34,069 nucleotides of DNA from assembly GCA_900547975.1 (NCBI GenBank), contig URIX01000011.1, forward strand, positions 1 through 34,069, in the 5' to 3' direction. The notes beneath the pieces are model-generated. The model was not told the DNA's origin and made no database searches. It saw only the letters and a program-made list of their open reading frames with translations. Below are positions 7,869 to 17,470 of the stretch, piece by piece. This DNA is from an uncultured Eubacteriales bacterium. Its GTDB lineage: Bacteria > Bacillota > Clostridia > Christensenellales > CAG-917. A program made the translations under genes and the position numbers. Every line of letters begins with the position of its first letter. Position 1 is the first letter of the stretch.

Positions 7869-8111
7869 TTAATTAATAATTCTATACATAGTTTCGGCAC
7901 TTTGCTTGGTTTGATGTTCGTCGACGTTCAGCACTTCGAACGACATCGAATTGTTGCCGAAAGTCACGGTCACTACGTCGCCGACTCTTACGTCTTTTGC
8001 GGGTTTGACGACTTTGCCGTTGATTTCTATACGCCCGCCGTCGCAAGCCTCTTGGGCTACGGTGCGGCGTTTTATTACTCTCGATACCTTCAAAAATTTG
8101 TCTATTCTCAT
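7869..8111 (-). CDS. rqcP: RqcP (YabO-like) S4-domain protein
   Basis: 80-residue RNA-binding protein made almost entirely of an S4 domain (MRIDKFLKVSRVIKRRTVAQ, GGRIEINGKVVKPAKDVRVGD). It closely resembles Bacillus YabO/RqcP, which binds stalled 50S-peptidyl-tRNA complexes and works with RqcH to add alanine tails that mark incomplete proteins for degradation. The length matches. No ribosome binding site precedes the ATG; instead a consensus promoter (8147-8119) ends seven bases before it, so transcription probably begins at the start codon itself. The related Hsp15 is a less likely identity given the close YabO match. Confidence 0.9.
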   Translation of the reverse strand: MRIDKFLKVSRVIKRRTVAQEACDGGRIEINGKVVKPAKDVRVGDVVTVTFGNNSMSFEVLNVDEHQTKQSAETMYRIIN

Positions 8112-8118
8112 AAAAAAT

Positions 8119-8147
8119 ATTATAAGAAAAACGCGCGCTTAAATCAA
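8119..8147 (-). promoter_or_regulatory. rqcP promoter predicting a leaderless mRNA
   Basis: Minus strand TTGATT (8147-8142), 17-base spacer, TATAAT (8124-8119). Only seven bases (ATTTTTT) separate the -10 from the ATG, so the usual start position falls at the A or T of the start codon. Confidence 0.85.
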
Positions 8148-8202
8148 GAGGAAACCTATATAAAATTATTCGAAATTTATTAAAATTATATACGCGCGAC
8201 GC

Positions 8203-8231
8203 TTGACAGCCTTGATTTTTCAATATATAAT
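8203..8231 (+). promoter_or_regulatory. Full-consensus promoter of the rpoBC-metK operon
   Basis: TTGACA (8203-8208), 17-base spacer, TATAAT (8226-8231). Transcription should start near 8238, giving a leader of about 200 bases. Confidence 0.93.
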
Positions 8232-8237
8232 AAAAAA

Positions 8238-8439
8238 CTGCGCAATAATGCGAATTCCTACCCCTAAAACACTGCGTTTTTGGGGGTAGGGGGTTATAAA
8301 TACATCCTGTGTTTATAGCGATTCGCACGAAAAGCGTAGATTTTGATAAAAATTTCAGGCAAAGAAAAAATTTTTTTCGGAGAAGATTGAAATTTTTTGA
8401 AAAGTCGAAAATTCGGCAATTTTTTTAAGGAGTGAATAT
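8238..8439 (+). promoter_or_regulatory. Structured rpoBC leader, predicted three-way junction
   Basis: The 5' end of the predicted mRNA folds into three stems. P1 pairs TGCGAAT (8249-8255) with ATTCGCA (8321-8327). P2 pairs CCTACCCC (8257-8264) with GGGGTAGG (8283-8290), continued by AAAAC/GTTTT around a five-base loop. P3 pairs TATAAATACA (8295-8304) with TGTGTTTATA (8308-8317), with one U-G pair. The rest (8330-8426) is A/U-rich without a terminator, ending in the AAGGAG ribosome binding site at 8427-8432. Established L10-type leaders precede rplJ, which is absent here, so this may be a distinct control element for RNA polymerase synthesis. Confidence 0.65.
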
Positions 8440-11400
8440 ATGTCCCAAAGAATTCACAATCAAATGTACGGAACGACGGAAAGACGCGACTTTTCGCAAA
8501 TTAAAGACGTTCTTCCCATTCCGTATCTCATTGAGGTGCAAAAGAATTCCTACGCAAATTTCATTGACGCCGGCATCACGGAAGTGTTCAAAGATTATTC
8601 TCCGATCGTTGACTTCTCCGGCAGATTGAAACTCGAATTTTTGTCACACAGATTCGACGGCGAACCCAAGTACACCGTCAAAGAGTGCAAAGATCGCGAC
8701 GCAACGTATGCTATTCCTCTCAAGGTGAAGGCACGCCTCACCAACAACGAAACCGGCGAAGTGGTCGAACAAGAAGTGTTTATGGGCGACTTCCCGCTTA
8801 TGACGGATTCCGGTTCTTTCGTTATCAACGGTGCAGAGCGCGTTATCGTATCCCAACTTGTCAGAAGCCCCGGCGTTTACAACGACAAAGTGCTTGACAA
8901 GAACGGCGTACCTCGTTATGCGACGACTGTTATTCCCAACAGAGGCGCATGGCTGGAATACGAACAAGATTCCAACGAAGTGCAATGGGTGCACGTCGAC
9001 AGAACGAGAAAAATCACCGCGACTACGCTTTTGAGAGCACTCGGCTACGGCACGGACGAGCAAATCATCGACTTGTTCGGCGGGGACGAGATGATCGTAA
9101 AGACTTGCGAAAAAGACGCTCAATGCAAGAGCGAGGAACAAGGCAAAATCGATTTGTTCCGTCGTTTGCGTCCGGGCGAAGTTCCCACGGTCGAAGGTGC
9201 GAACATCCTCATTCACAACACGTTCTACGATTACAAGCGTTACGACTTGGCAAAGGTCGGCCGCTATAAATACAACAAGAAACTCGCGCTTGCAACGCGT
9301 ATTGCGGGCTACACCCTCGCAGAAGACGTCGTAAGCAACGTTACGGGCGAAATCCTCGCGCAAAAGGGCGAAATCGTCGACGAGGCAAAGGGCAGAGAAA
9401 TTCAAAATAACGCCGTCAACGTGGTCTGGCTTGCATACACCGATCAAGACGGAAAAGAAAAGAAGTTCAAAGTCATCGGCAACAACACCGTCGACCTCGA
9501 CGCATTCGTCGATTGCAATCCCAGAGACCTCGGCATCACCGAAAAGGTTTACTATCCCAACCTCAAAGCCCTTATGGACGAATTCGGTGCGAACAAGGAC
9601 GAATTGTTGCTTGCAATCCGCTCGTCCGTGGACGAACTCGTCTACAAGCACATCACGCTTGACGACATCGTCGCAATCGAGGACTACAACCTCGGCTTGC
9701 GCTACGGCTTCGGCACTTGCGACGACATCGACCACCTTGCAAACCGTCGCGTTCGCGCGGTTGGCGAGTTGCTTCAAAATCAATTCCGTATCGGAATCTC
9801 ACGCCTTGAAAGAGTCATCAAAGAGAGAATGGCATCCGCACAGGAGAATGCGGAAATCACACCTCAAACGCTCATCAATATTCGTCCCGTTACGAGTGCA
9901 ATCAAAGAGTTCTTCGGATCTTCGCAGTTGTCGCAATTTATGGACCAACCCAACCCGATTGCAGAACTCACGCACAAACGTAAACTTTCCGCACTCGGCC
10001 CCGGCGGCTTGAACAGAGAGCGCGCAAGTTTCGAGGTCCGCGACGTTCACCACTCGCACTACGGACGTATGTGTCCTATCGAAACGCCTGAAGGTCAGAA
10101 CATCGGCCTTATCACTTCGTTGTCCTCTTACGCGAAAGTCAACGAGTACGGATTTATCGAAACGCCGTACCGCAAAATCGACAAGGCGACGGGCGTCGTA
10201 ACCGACGAAGTCGTTTATATGGCGGCGGACGAAGAAGACAAATACGTCATCGCACAAGCGAACGAACCGCTCGACGAAGAAAGCAAATTCGTGCGCAACC
10301 GTGTCAACTGCCGTATTCAAAATGATATTCGAGAAGTTCCCAAGGAAAGAGCGGACTATATGGACGTCAACCCCAAGCAACTTATCTCGATTGCAACCGC
10401 GCTTATCCCGTTCCTCGAAAACGACGATACCAACCGTGCTCTTATGGGCTCGAACATGCAACGTCAGGCAGTTCCGCTTCTCAAGCCTCAAGCGCCTATG
10501 ATAGCAACGGGCGTCGAACATAAGATCGCTTACGACTCTGGCGTCTTGAAGATTGCAAAACGCGACGGCTTCGTAAAATACGTCGACAGCGACAAGATCG
10601 TCATCGAGTGCAGCGACGGCACGACGGATACTTATATTCTCAGCAAGTTCGAGCGTTCAAACCAATCCACTTGTATAAATCAACATCCTATCGTCAACAA
10701 GGGCGACAAAGTGTACGGCCCGATCTACGACGATAAGGGCAACCTCACGAGAGAAGGCACCGTCATTGCAGACGGTCCCGCAACCGATCACGGCGAACTC
10801 GCTTTGGGCAGAAATATGCTCATCGGCTTTATGTCGTGGGAAGGTTACAACTACGAGGACGCGGTGCTTATCAGCGAAGAACTCGTGCGAGACGATTTGT
10901 ATACTTCCATTCACATCGAAGAATACGAAATCGAATGCCGCGACACAAAACTCGGCGACGAGCAAATCACCCGAGATATTCCCAACCTCAGCGACGAAGT
11001 GCTTAAAAACCTCGACGAAGACGGCATAGTTATGGTGGGTGCGGAAGTCAAACCAGGCGACATTCTCGTCGGTAAAGTCACCCCGAAGGGCGAAACCGAA
11101 CTCACACCCGAAGAAAGATTGCTCCGCGCAATCTTCGGCGAGAAGGCAAGAGAAGTGCGCGACACCTCTTTGCGCGTTCCCAACGGCGAGAGCGGTATCG
11201 TAGTCGACGTCAAGATATTCACGAGAAAGAATAAAGACGAACTCGCACCCGGCGTAAACAAACTCGTGCGCGTTTACATCGCTCAAAAGAGAAAAATCTC
11301 GGTCGGCGACAAGATGGCGGGTCGTCACGGAAACAAGGGCGTCGTTTCGAGAGTGCTTCCCAAAGAGGATATGCCTTTCCTTGCAGACGGCACACCGCTT

Positions 11401-12255
11401 CAAATCGTTCTCAACCCGCTCGGCGTTCCGAGCCGTATGAACATCGGACAAGTTCTCGAAGTTCACCTCGGACTCATCGCTCATATGCTCGACTGGAAAG
11501 TCGCAACCCCCGTGTTCGACGGCGCGAACGAGCAAGACATAAAACAACTGTTTCAACAATGCGGACTCGTCAACGAGGACGGCGAAGTGGACGGTAAGAT
11601 TCAACTCTACGACGGAAGAACGGGCGAACCGTTTGAAAACCGCGCGACGGTGGGTTATATGTACTACCTCAAACTGCATCACCTCGTAGACGACAAGATT
11701 CACGCAAGAAGCACCGGTCCTTACAGCGTCATTACGCAACAACCGCTCGGCGGCAAGGCTCAATTCGGCGGACAACGTTTCGGCGAAATGGAAGTCTGGG
11801 CACTCGAAGCGTACGGCGCGGCAAACGTCTTGCAAGAAATCCTGACGGTCAAATCGGATGACGTTGTCGGTCGTGTCAAGACATACGAATCCATTGTTAA
11901 GGGCAGCAATATATCGGAACCGGGCATCCCCGAATCCTTCAAGGTTTTGGTCAAGGAACTCCAATCCCTCGCTCTCGACGTCAAAGTTCTCACCGAGGAC
12001 AACGACGAAGTCAAGTTGCGCGAATACGACGAGGACATCGACTTCGATACGCCTATAAGCAAAAAACACGAGGAACTCAAAGAAATCGATATCCTCGGCG
12101 ACAACAACATCTTCGGCGATCTCGGCGAAAGCAAGAGCGACGCGGATAAGAGTTTGTTCGACACCGACGATGACGACGAAAGCATTTTCAGCGCACTCAC
12201 CGAAGGCACGCCGGATATGAGCGACATCTTCGGTACAAACTCCGACGAAGAGTAA
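8440..12255 (+). CDS. rpoB: RNA polymerase beta subunit
   Basis: 1271-residue beta subunit of DNA-directed RNA polymerase, forming the catalytic pincer with beta-prime. Family landmarks are all present: PYLIEVQKNSY near the start, the rifampicin region FFGSSQLSQFMDQPNPIAEL (about 492-511), then GPGGLNRERASFEVRDVH and CPIETPEGQNIGLI. In the C-terminal half are GRNMLIGFMSWEGYNYEDA, KRKISVGDKMAGRHGNKG and GGKAQFGGQRFGEMEVWALEAYGA. A Lys (residue 515) stands where E. coli has Arg529. The C-terminal tail is long and acidic. AAGGAG precedes the ATG. It is first in an operon with rpoC (13 bases downstream) and metK. Confidence 0.98.
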   Translation: MSQRIHNQMYGTTERRDFSQIKDVLPIPYLIEVQKNSYANFIDAGITEVFKDYSPIVDFSGRLKLEFLSHRFDGEPKYTVKECKDRDATYAIPLKVKARLTNNETGEVVEQEVFMGDFPLMTDSGSFVINGAERVIVSQLVRSPGVYNDKVLDKNGVPRYATTVIPNRGAWLEYEQDSNEVQWVHVDRTRKITATTLLRALGYGTDEQIIDLFGGDEMIVKTCEKDAQCKSEEQGKIDLFRRLRPGEVPTVEGANILIHNTFYDYKRYDLAKVGRYKYNKKLALATRIAGYTLAEDVVSNVTGEILAQKGEIVDEAKGREIQNNAVNVVWLAYTDQDGKEKKFKVIGNNTVDLDAFVDCNPRDLGITEKVYYPNLKALMDEFGANKDELLLAIRSSVDELVYKHITLDDIVAIEDYNLGLRYGFGTCDDIDHLANRRVRAVGELLQNQFRIGISRLERVIKERMASAQENAEITPQTLINIRPVTSAIKEFFGSSQLSQFMDQPNPIAELTHKRKLSALGPGGLNRERASFEVRDVHHSHYGRMCPIETPEGQNIGLITSLSSYAKVNEYGFIETPYRKIDKATGVVTDEVVYMAADEEDKYVIAQANEPLDEESKFVRNRVNCRIQNDIREVPKERADYMDVNPKQLISIATALIPFLENDDTNRALMGSNMQRQAVPLLKPQAPMIATGVEHKIAYDSGVLKIAKRDGFVKYVDSDKIVIECSDGTTDTYILSKFERSNQSTCINQHPIVNKGDKVYGPIYDDKGNLTREGTVIADGPATDHGELALGRNMLIGFMSWEGYNYEDAVLISEELVRDDLYTSIHIEEYEIECRDTKLGDEQITRDIPNLSDEVLKNLDEDGIVMVGAEVKPGDILVGKVTPKGETELTPEERLLRAIFGEKAREVRDTSLRVPNGESGIVVDVKIFTRKNKDELAPGVNKLVRVYIAQKRKISVGDKMAGRHGNKGVVSRVLPKEDMPFLADGTPLQIVLNPLGVPSRMNIGQVLEVHLGLIAHMLDWKVATPVFDGANEQDIKQLFQQCGLVNEDGEVDGKIQLYDGRTGEPFENRATVGYMYYLKLHHLVDDKIHARSTGPYSVITQQPLGGKAQFGGQRFGEMEVWALEAYGAANVLQEILTVKSDDVVGRVKTYESIVKGSNISEPGIPESFKVLVKELQSLALDVKVLTEDNDEVKLREYDEDIDFDTPISKKHEELKEIDILGDNNIFGDLGESKSDADKSLFDTDDDDESIFSALTEGTPDMSDIFGTNSDEE

Positions 12256-12268
12256 TAGGAGGCGACAT

Positions 12269-15200
12269 ATGTACGAACTCAGCAATTTCGATGCAATTCA
12301 AATCGGTATCGCTTCGCCCGAAAAGATCAGAGAATGGTCTCACGGCGAAGTCACGAAACCCGAAACCATAAACTACCGCACGCAAAAGCCCGAAAAAGAC
12401 GGTCTTTTCTGCGAGAAAATCTTTGGGCCTACGCGCGACTGGGAATGCCATTGCGGAAGATATAAGAGAATCCGTTATAAAGGCGTTATCTGCGAAAAGT
12501 GCGGCGTCGAGGTCACCAAATCCAAAGTCCGTCGTGAAAGAATGGGACATATCGAACTCGCTTGCCCCGTCACGCACATTTGGTATTTGAGAGGCGTCCC
12601 TTCAAGAATCAGCATCCTTTTGGACGTTTCTCCTAAGGAACTCGAACAAGTCGTTTACTTCGTGTCCTTCATCGTTCTCGATCCTGGCAAAGTGGGCGAA
12701 CTTCGCAAAAAACAAGTCATCAGCGACAAAGAGTACAGAGAACTTCTCGAAAAGTACGACGCAAAAGACTTCAAAGTGGGTATGGGCGCAGAGGCCGTCA
12801 AAGAACTTCTTATGGAAGTCGACCTCGAAAAAGAAAGCGAACAACTCAAAAACATCATCAACAATTCCGTCGGACAAAAACGTCTCAAAGCGGTCAAGCG
12901 TCTCGAAATCGTCGAAGCGTTCCGTCAATCGGGAAACAAACCCGAATGGATGGTTCTCGACGTGCTTCCCGTGCTTCCGCCCGAACTTCGTCCGATGATT
13001 CAACTCGACGGCGGCAGATTTGCAACCAGCGACCTCAACGATTTGTATCGCAGAGTCATCAACCGCAACAACCGCCTCAAAAAACTCAAAGAACTCGGCG
13101 CGCCCGACATCATCGTGCGCAACGAAAAGCGTATGCTTCAAGAAGCCGTCGACGCTCTCATCGACAACGGCCGCAGAGGCAAAGCGGTTTCGGGTCCCGG
13201 CAACAGAGATCTCAAATCCCTTTCGGGTATGCTTCGCGGTAAACAAGGTCGTTTCCGTCAAAACCTGCTCGGTAAACGCGTTGACTATTCAGGTCGTTCG
13301 GTTATCGTCGTCGGTCCCGAGCTCAAACTCTATCAATGCGGTTTGCCAAAAGAAATGGCTCTCGAACTTTTCAAGCCGTTCATTATGAACAAACTTGTCG
13401 AGCGCAACTATTGCCACAACATCAAAAGCGCAAAACGTTTCGTCGATACGGGCAAGAACCAAGTCTGGGATATTCTCGAAGAAATCATCAAGGATCACCC
13501 CGTGCTTCTCAACCGTGCACCGACGCTTCACAGACTCGGTATCCAAGCGTTCGAGCCCGTGCTCGTAGAGGGTAGAGCAATCAAACTTCACCCGCTCGCC
13601 TGCGGCGCATTCAACGCGGACTTCGACGGCGACCAAATGGCTGTTCACGTTCCTCTTTCAATCGAGGCGCAAGCGGAAGCGAGAATATTGATGCTCTGCA
13701 CCAACAACATTCTCAAACTTTCGGACGGCAAACCTATCGTTTCGCCGACGCAAGATATGGTCATCGGTTCTTACTACCTCACGATAGTCAGACCGGGCGC
13801 GAAAGGCGAGGGCAACTACTATAGTTCCTTCGACGAGGCGATGATGGCGTATCAAGACAAAGACCTTACGCTTCAATCCCTCTGCTACATTCGCATTCAA
13901 GTGCAAGACGAGGACGGTTACGTTCACAACAAACTTTTGCACACCACCATCGGCCGCTGCATCTTCAACGACAACTTGCCCCAAGATTTGCAATTCGTCG
14001 ACAGATCGATTGCCGAAAACAGAGGTCAACTCGAAGTCGAAGGCATTTTGGGCATCAACGCCTGCGTGGATGAAAACCAATTCCACGAACTTGTTGACTT
14101 GTTCAGAAAAGAGAACGTCAACCAAGACTCGTGCGTGCGCGCGCGTTCCATATTAAAGAGAAACGTGTCCGACGAGCAAATCGCTCAAATCGCGACGGCG
14201 GTCAAGGAAGCGGGCGATCTCGACCTCGACAACAAGAAAGAGTTCTCTCGTGAAATCACCGCGCTTCGCGAAAGCATACAAAAAGCACTCGGCAAGAAAG
14301 CAATGGCTATCGGCAAGAAGCAACTCAGTATGATTGTCGACAACTGCTTCAAGTATCACGGAGCAACCGAAACCGCGGCAATGCTCGACAAGATCAAATC
14401 GCTCGGTTATAAGTACTCGACGATCGGCGCAATCACCGCTTCCGTATTCGATATGCACATCCCCGGCGACAAGAAATTGATCGTTCACCAAGCGGAAGAA
14501 CAAGTCGTTCGTATCGAAAAATTGCACGCAAGAGGCGTTCTTTCGGACGAAGGCCGTTACAAAGAAATCATCAAGATTTGGAAAGACGCTGCCGACAAGG
14601 TCGAAAACGAACTCAAGAAAGGTCTTGACGACTTCAACCCGATTTGGATGATGGCAAACTCCGGCGCACGTGGTAGTATGGGACAAATCCGACAACTCGC
14701 AGGTATGCGTGGCTTGATGGCTGACCCGTCCGGTCGTACGATCGAGTTGCCTGTTCGCTCGTCCTTCCGTGAGGGCTTGTCCGTTTTGGAATACTTCATT
14801 TCATCGCACGGCGGCAGAAAAGGTCTTGCGGATACCGCTCTTAAAACGGCTGACTCCGGTTACCTCACGAGACGTCTCGTCGACGTATCGCACTCGGTCG
14901 TCGTCAGAGAACAAGACTGCGGCGATACCAAAGGTACGTTTATCACCGCAATCAGAGACGAAAAGAGCGTCATCGAAGCACTTGCAGACCGTATCGCGGG
15001 CAGATACACTATCGGAAACGTGGTTGACCCCGCAACGGGCGAAATCATCTGCGAAGGCGACACGCTCATCTCAAGCGACAAAGCAAAAGAGATCGACAAG
15101 AAACTCACTTCTTACTGGGAAAGCAACGGCTCGGATATGCACCATCAACCCGGCGTCCTTATCCGCTCGATTCTCACCTGTAAGTCCAAAAACGGCGTGT

Positions 15201-16129
15201 GCGTGAAGTGCTACGGCAAGAATATGGCTTCGGGCAACCCCGTTAAGATCGGCGAAGCGGTCGGTATCATCGCCGCACAGTCAATCGGCGAACCCGGTAC
15301 TCAGCTCACGATGCGTACCTTCCACTCGGGCGGCGTCGCAACCGATGACGATATCACGCAAGGTTTGCCGCGTGTCGAAGAATTGTTCGAAGCGCGCAAT
15401 CCTAAAGGTAAAGCGGTCATCACCGAGAACAACGGTATCGTTCACATTTCCGACGACCGTCGTGAAATCACGGTTACGGGTCCGGACGGCGAGGCAAAAT
15501 CCTACGCTATCCCGTACAACGCAAACATTCTCGTCGGTGAGGGCGAAACCATCGGCGCGGGCGATCCGCTCACAAAAGGTTCAATCAATCCGCAAGATAT
15601 GCTTCGCGCAAAGGGCGTAAAGGGCGTTCAGGAATACATTGCGAAGGAAGTTCAATCCGCATACCGCACCGCGGGCGTCGAAATCAACGACAAACACGTT
15701 GAGGTCATCGTAAGACAAATGCTTCGCAAAGTCCGTATCGAAAATCAAGGCGATACGAATATGCTTCCCGGCACCCTCGTCGACTTGCTCGCTTATGAGG
15801 AAGAAAACGAAAAAGCAATCGAAAACGGCGGCGTTCCCGCAACGGCAAAACGTACCCTTTTGGGTATCACCAAAGCCGCTCTCGCAACGGAATCCTTCCT
15901 CTCGGCTGCGTCCTTCCAAGAAACCGCAAAAGTCTTGGCAGAGGCTGCAATCAACAACAGAAAAGACCCGCTTCTCGGCTTGAAAGAGAATGTCATCATC
16001 GGCAAACTTATTCCTGCAGGCACGGGTATGAAGTGCTATAAGAACGTTACGACGGTTGCGGAAAATCAAACGCAACCTGCCGATATCATTCTCGACCAAC
16101 ACATCGAGGACGAACCCGAAGAAGAATAA
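12269..16129 (+). CDS. rpoC: RNA polymerase beta-prime subunit
   Basis: 1286-residue beta-prime subunit of RNA polymerase. The N-terminal zinc site has Cys60, Cys62, Cys75 and Cys78. The catalytic magnesium loop NADFDGDQM spans 449-457 with Asp451, Asp453 and Asp455. The second zinc site uses Cys884, Cys971, Cys978 and Cys981. Bridge-helix and trigger-loop regions are conserved (GGRKGLADTALKTADSGYLT; MRTFHSGGVATDDDITQGLP). AGGAGG precedes the ATG, 13 bases after rpoB. Its TAA shares its last A with the ATG of metK, implying translational coupling. It is somewhat longer than many clostridial homologues and ends in an acidic tail. Confidence 0.98.
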   Translation: MYELSNFDAIQIGIASPEKIREWSHGEVTKPETINYRTQKPEKDGLFCEKIFGPTRDWECHCGRYKRIRYKGVICEKCGVEVTKSKVRRERMGHIELACPVTHIWYLRGVPSRISILLDVSPKELEQVVYFVSFIVLDPGKVGELRKKQVISDKEYRELLEKYDAKDFKVGMGAEAVKELLMEVDLEKESEQLKNIINNSVGQKRLKAVKRLEIVEAFRQSGNKPEWMVLDVLPVLPPELRPMIQLDGGRFATSDLNDLYRRVINRNNRLKKLKELGAPDIIVRNEKRMLQEAVDALIDNGRRGKAVSGPGNRDLKSLSGMLRGKQGRFRQNLLGKRVDYSGRSVIVVGPELKLYQCGLPKEMALELFKPFIMNKLVERNYCHNIKSAKRFVDTGKNQVWDILEEIIKDHPVLLNRAPTLHRLGIQAFEPVLVEGRAIKLHPLACGAFNADFDGDQMAVHVPLSIEAQAEARILMLCTNNILKLSDGKPIVSPTQDMVIGSYYLTIVRPGAKGEGNYYSSFDEAMMAYQDKDLTLQSLCYIRIQVQDEDGYVHNKLLHTTIGRCIFNDNLPQDLQFVDRSIAENRGQLEVEGILGINACVDENQFHELVDLFRKENVNQDSCVRARSILKRNVSDEQIAQIATAVKEAGDLDLDNKKEFSREITALRESIQKALGKKAMAIGKKQLSMIVDNCFKYHGATETAAMLDKIKSLGYKYSTIGAITASVFDMHIPGDKKLIVHQAEEQVVRIEKLHARGVLSDEGRYKEIIKIWKDAADKVENELKKGLDDFNPIWMMANSGARGSMGQIRQLAGMRGLMADPSGRTIELPVRSSFREGLSVLEYFISSHGGRKGLADTALKTADSGYLTRRLVDVSHSVVVREQDCGDTKGTFITAIRDEKSVIEALADRIAGRYTIGNVVDPATGEIICEGDTLISSDKAKEIDKKLTSYWESNGSDMHHQPGVLIRSILTCKSKNGVCVKCYGKNMASGNPVKIGEAVGIIAAQSIGEPGTQLTMRTFHSGGVATDDDITQGLPRVEELFEARNPKGKAVITENNGIVHISDDRREITVTGPDGEAKSYAIPYNANILVGEGETIGAGDPLTKGSINPQDMLRAKGVKGVQEYIAKEVQSAYRTAGVEINDKHVEVIVRQMLRKVRIENQGDTNMLPGTLVDLLAYEEENEKAIENGGVPATAKRTLLGITKAALATESFLSAASFQETAKVLAEAAINNRKDPLLGLKENVIIGKLIPAGTGMKCYKNVTTVAENQTQPADIILDQHIEDEPEEE

Positions 16130-17310
16130 TGAAAAGAAGATTTTTTACATCTGAAAGCGTAACGGAAGGACATCCCGACAAGGTGTGCGACCAAATCGCC
16201 GACGCAATTCTCGACGACATTTTCGCAGAGGACACCTCTGCGAGAGTCGCCGTTGAAGTGTGCGCCACGACGGGTATGGTTATGGTGTTCGGCGAAGTCA
16301 GCACCAAGCATTATTGCGACATTCCCTCAATCGTAAGAGAAGTCATCAAAGACGTAGGCTACAACGACAGTTCACTCGGATTCGACTACAAAACATGCGC
16401 GGTGCTCAGTTCCATCGACGAACAATCGCCCGACATCGCTATGGGCGTCAACGACGCGACCGACGGCGACGGCAAGGACGATTACGACAAGACGGGCGCA
16501 GGCGATCAGGGTATGATGTTCGGATACGCTTGCGACGAAACCGAGTCGCTTATGCCCCTTCCCATCACGCTTGCTCACGCGCTCACAAAACGCCTCACCG
16601 ACGTCAGAAAGAGCGGCGAACTTGCGTGGCTTCGTCCCGACGGCAAAGCGCAAGTTACGGTCGAATACATTGACGACGTTCCCGAAAGAGTGGACACTAT
16701 CGTCGTTAGTTGCCAACATTCCGAAAACGTAAGTATGGACGAACTCGAAGAAGAAATAATCGACAAGGTTATCTCTTACGCGATTCCGCAAGAGTACATC
16801 GACGACGACACCAAGATTTACATCAACCCGACGGGAAGATTCGTAATCGGCGGACCGGCAGGCGACAGCGGCGTTACTGGAAGAAAGATTATCGTCGACA
16901 CGTACGGCGGATTCTGTCCTCACGGCGGCGGCGCGTTCAGCGGCAAAGACCCCACGAAAGTGGACAGAAGCGCGTCCTATATGGCTCGCTACATCTGCAA
17001 GAATCTCGTTGCGGCAGGCGTGTGCAAGAGAGCGGAATTGCAAGTTGCATACGCAATCGGTATGGCACACCCCGTTTCGGTGTACGTCAATACCTACGGC
17101 ACGGGCATTATCGACGACGATTCGCTTGCAAAAGTCGTGCGCGAAGTGTTCGATTTGCGCCCGAAGGCGATTATCGATCATTTGCACCTTGCAAGCCCCA
17201 TTTACCGCAGAACTTCCAACTACGGACATTTCGGCAAGGAAGGTTTCAGTTGGGAAGAAACGGATATGGTCGAGCAAGTAAAATACGCAGTCGAAAAATA
17301 CAAATTTTGA
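16129..17310 (+). CDS. metK: S-adenosylmethionine synthetase
   Basis: Makes S-adenosylmethionine from methionine and ATP; cytosolic homotetramer. The 393 residues match the family. Signature motifs: GHPDK (14-18), GAGDQG (123-128) and the P-loop-like GGGAFSGKDP (266-275), plus the terminal YGHFG. The ATG overlaps the rpoC stop by one base with no clear ribosome binding site of its own, so translation is probably coupled to rpoC. No SAM riboswitch precedes it. It is the last gene of the rpoBC operon, closed by a terminator at 17322-17352. This location is unusual. Confidence 0.97.
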   Translation: MKRRFFTSESVTEGHPDKVCDQIADAILDDIFAEDTSARVAVEVCATTGMVMVFGEVSTKHYCDIPSIVREVIKDVGYNDSSLGFDYKTCAVLSSIDEQSPDIAMGVNDATDGDGKDDYDKTGAGDQGMMFGYACDETESLMPLPITLAHALTKRLTDVRKSGELAWLRPDGKAQVTVEYIDDVPERVDTIVVSCQHSENVSMDELEEEIIDKVISYAIPQEYIDDDTKIYINPTGRFVIGGPAGDSGVTGRKIIVDTYGGFCPHGGGAFSGKDPTKVDRSASYMARYICKNLVAAGVCKRAELQVAYAIGMAHPVSVYVNTYGTGIIDDDSLAKVVREVFDLRPKAIIDHLHLASPIYRRTSNYGHFGKEGFSWEETDMVEQVKYAVEKYKF

Positions 17311-17321
17311 ATACGCGAGAT

Positions 17322-17352
17322 AAAAACGGTAGGATAACCCTACCGTTTTTTT
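17322..17352 (+). terminator. Intrinsic terminator of the rpoBC-metK operon
   Basis: ACGGTAGG/CCTACCGT stem with a five-base loop, preceded by A and followed by seven T. The next 118 bases to recD2 hold two further small hairpins (about 17371-17396 and CGCCG/CGGCG near 17418-17433) and no gene. Confidence 0.92.
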
Positions 17353-17470
17353 CTCAAAAACGCCGTAAAAATGTTGTAAGAACGGCTTAACAACATCAAA
17401 AAAAACGGCTTGAAAACGCCGAAAAATCGGCGTGGAAAATCGAAAATAATATCATCGAAAAGGGAAGAAA

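Noticed and set aside
10657..12285. Long open frame of 542 codons antisense to rpoB
   Set aside because: It lies entirely opposite rpoB, has a Val/Phe/Glu-rich composition typical of the codon shadow of a real gene, and no recognised domain. The same holds for the long antisense frames opposite fusA (27771-29705), tuf (29790-31115), secA (21862-23400) and the M18 gene (1578-2927).
16080..16140. SAM riboswitch before metK
   Set aside because: metK overlaps the end of rpoC; there is no leader space and no S-box-like fold.
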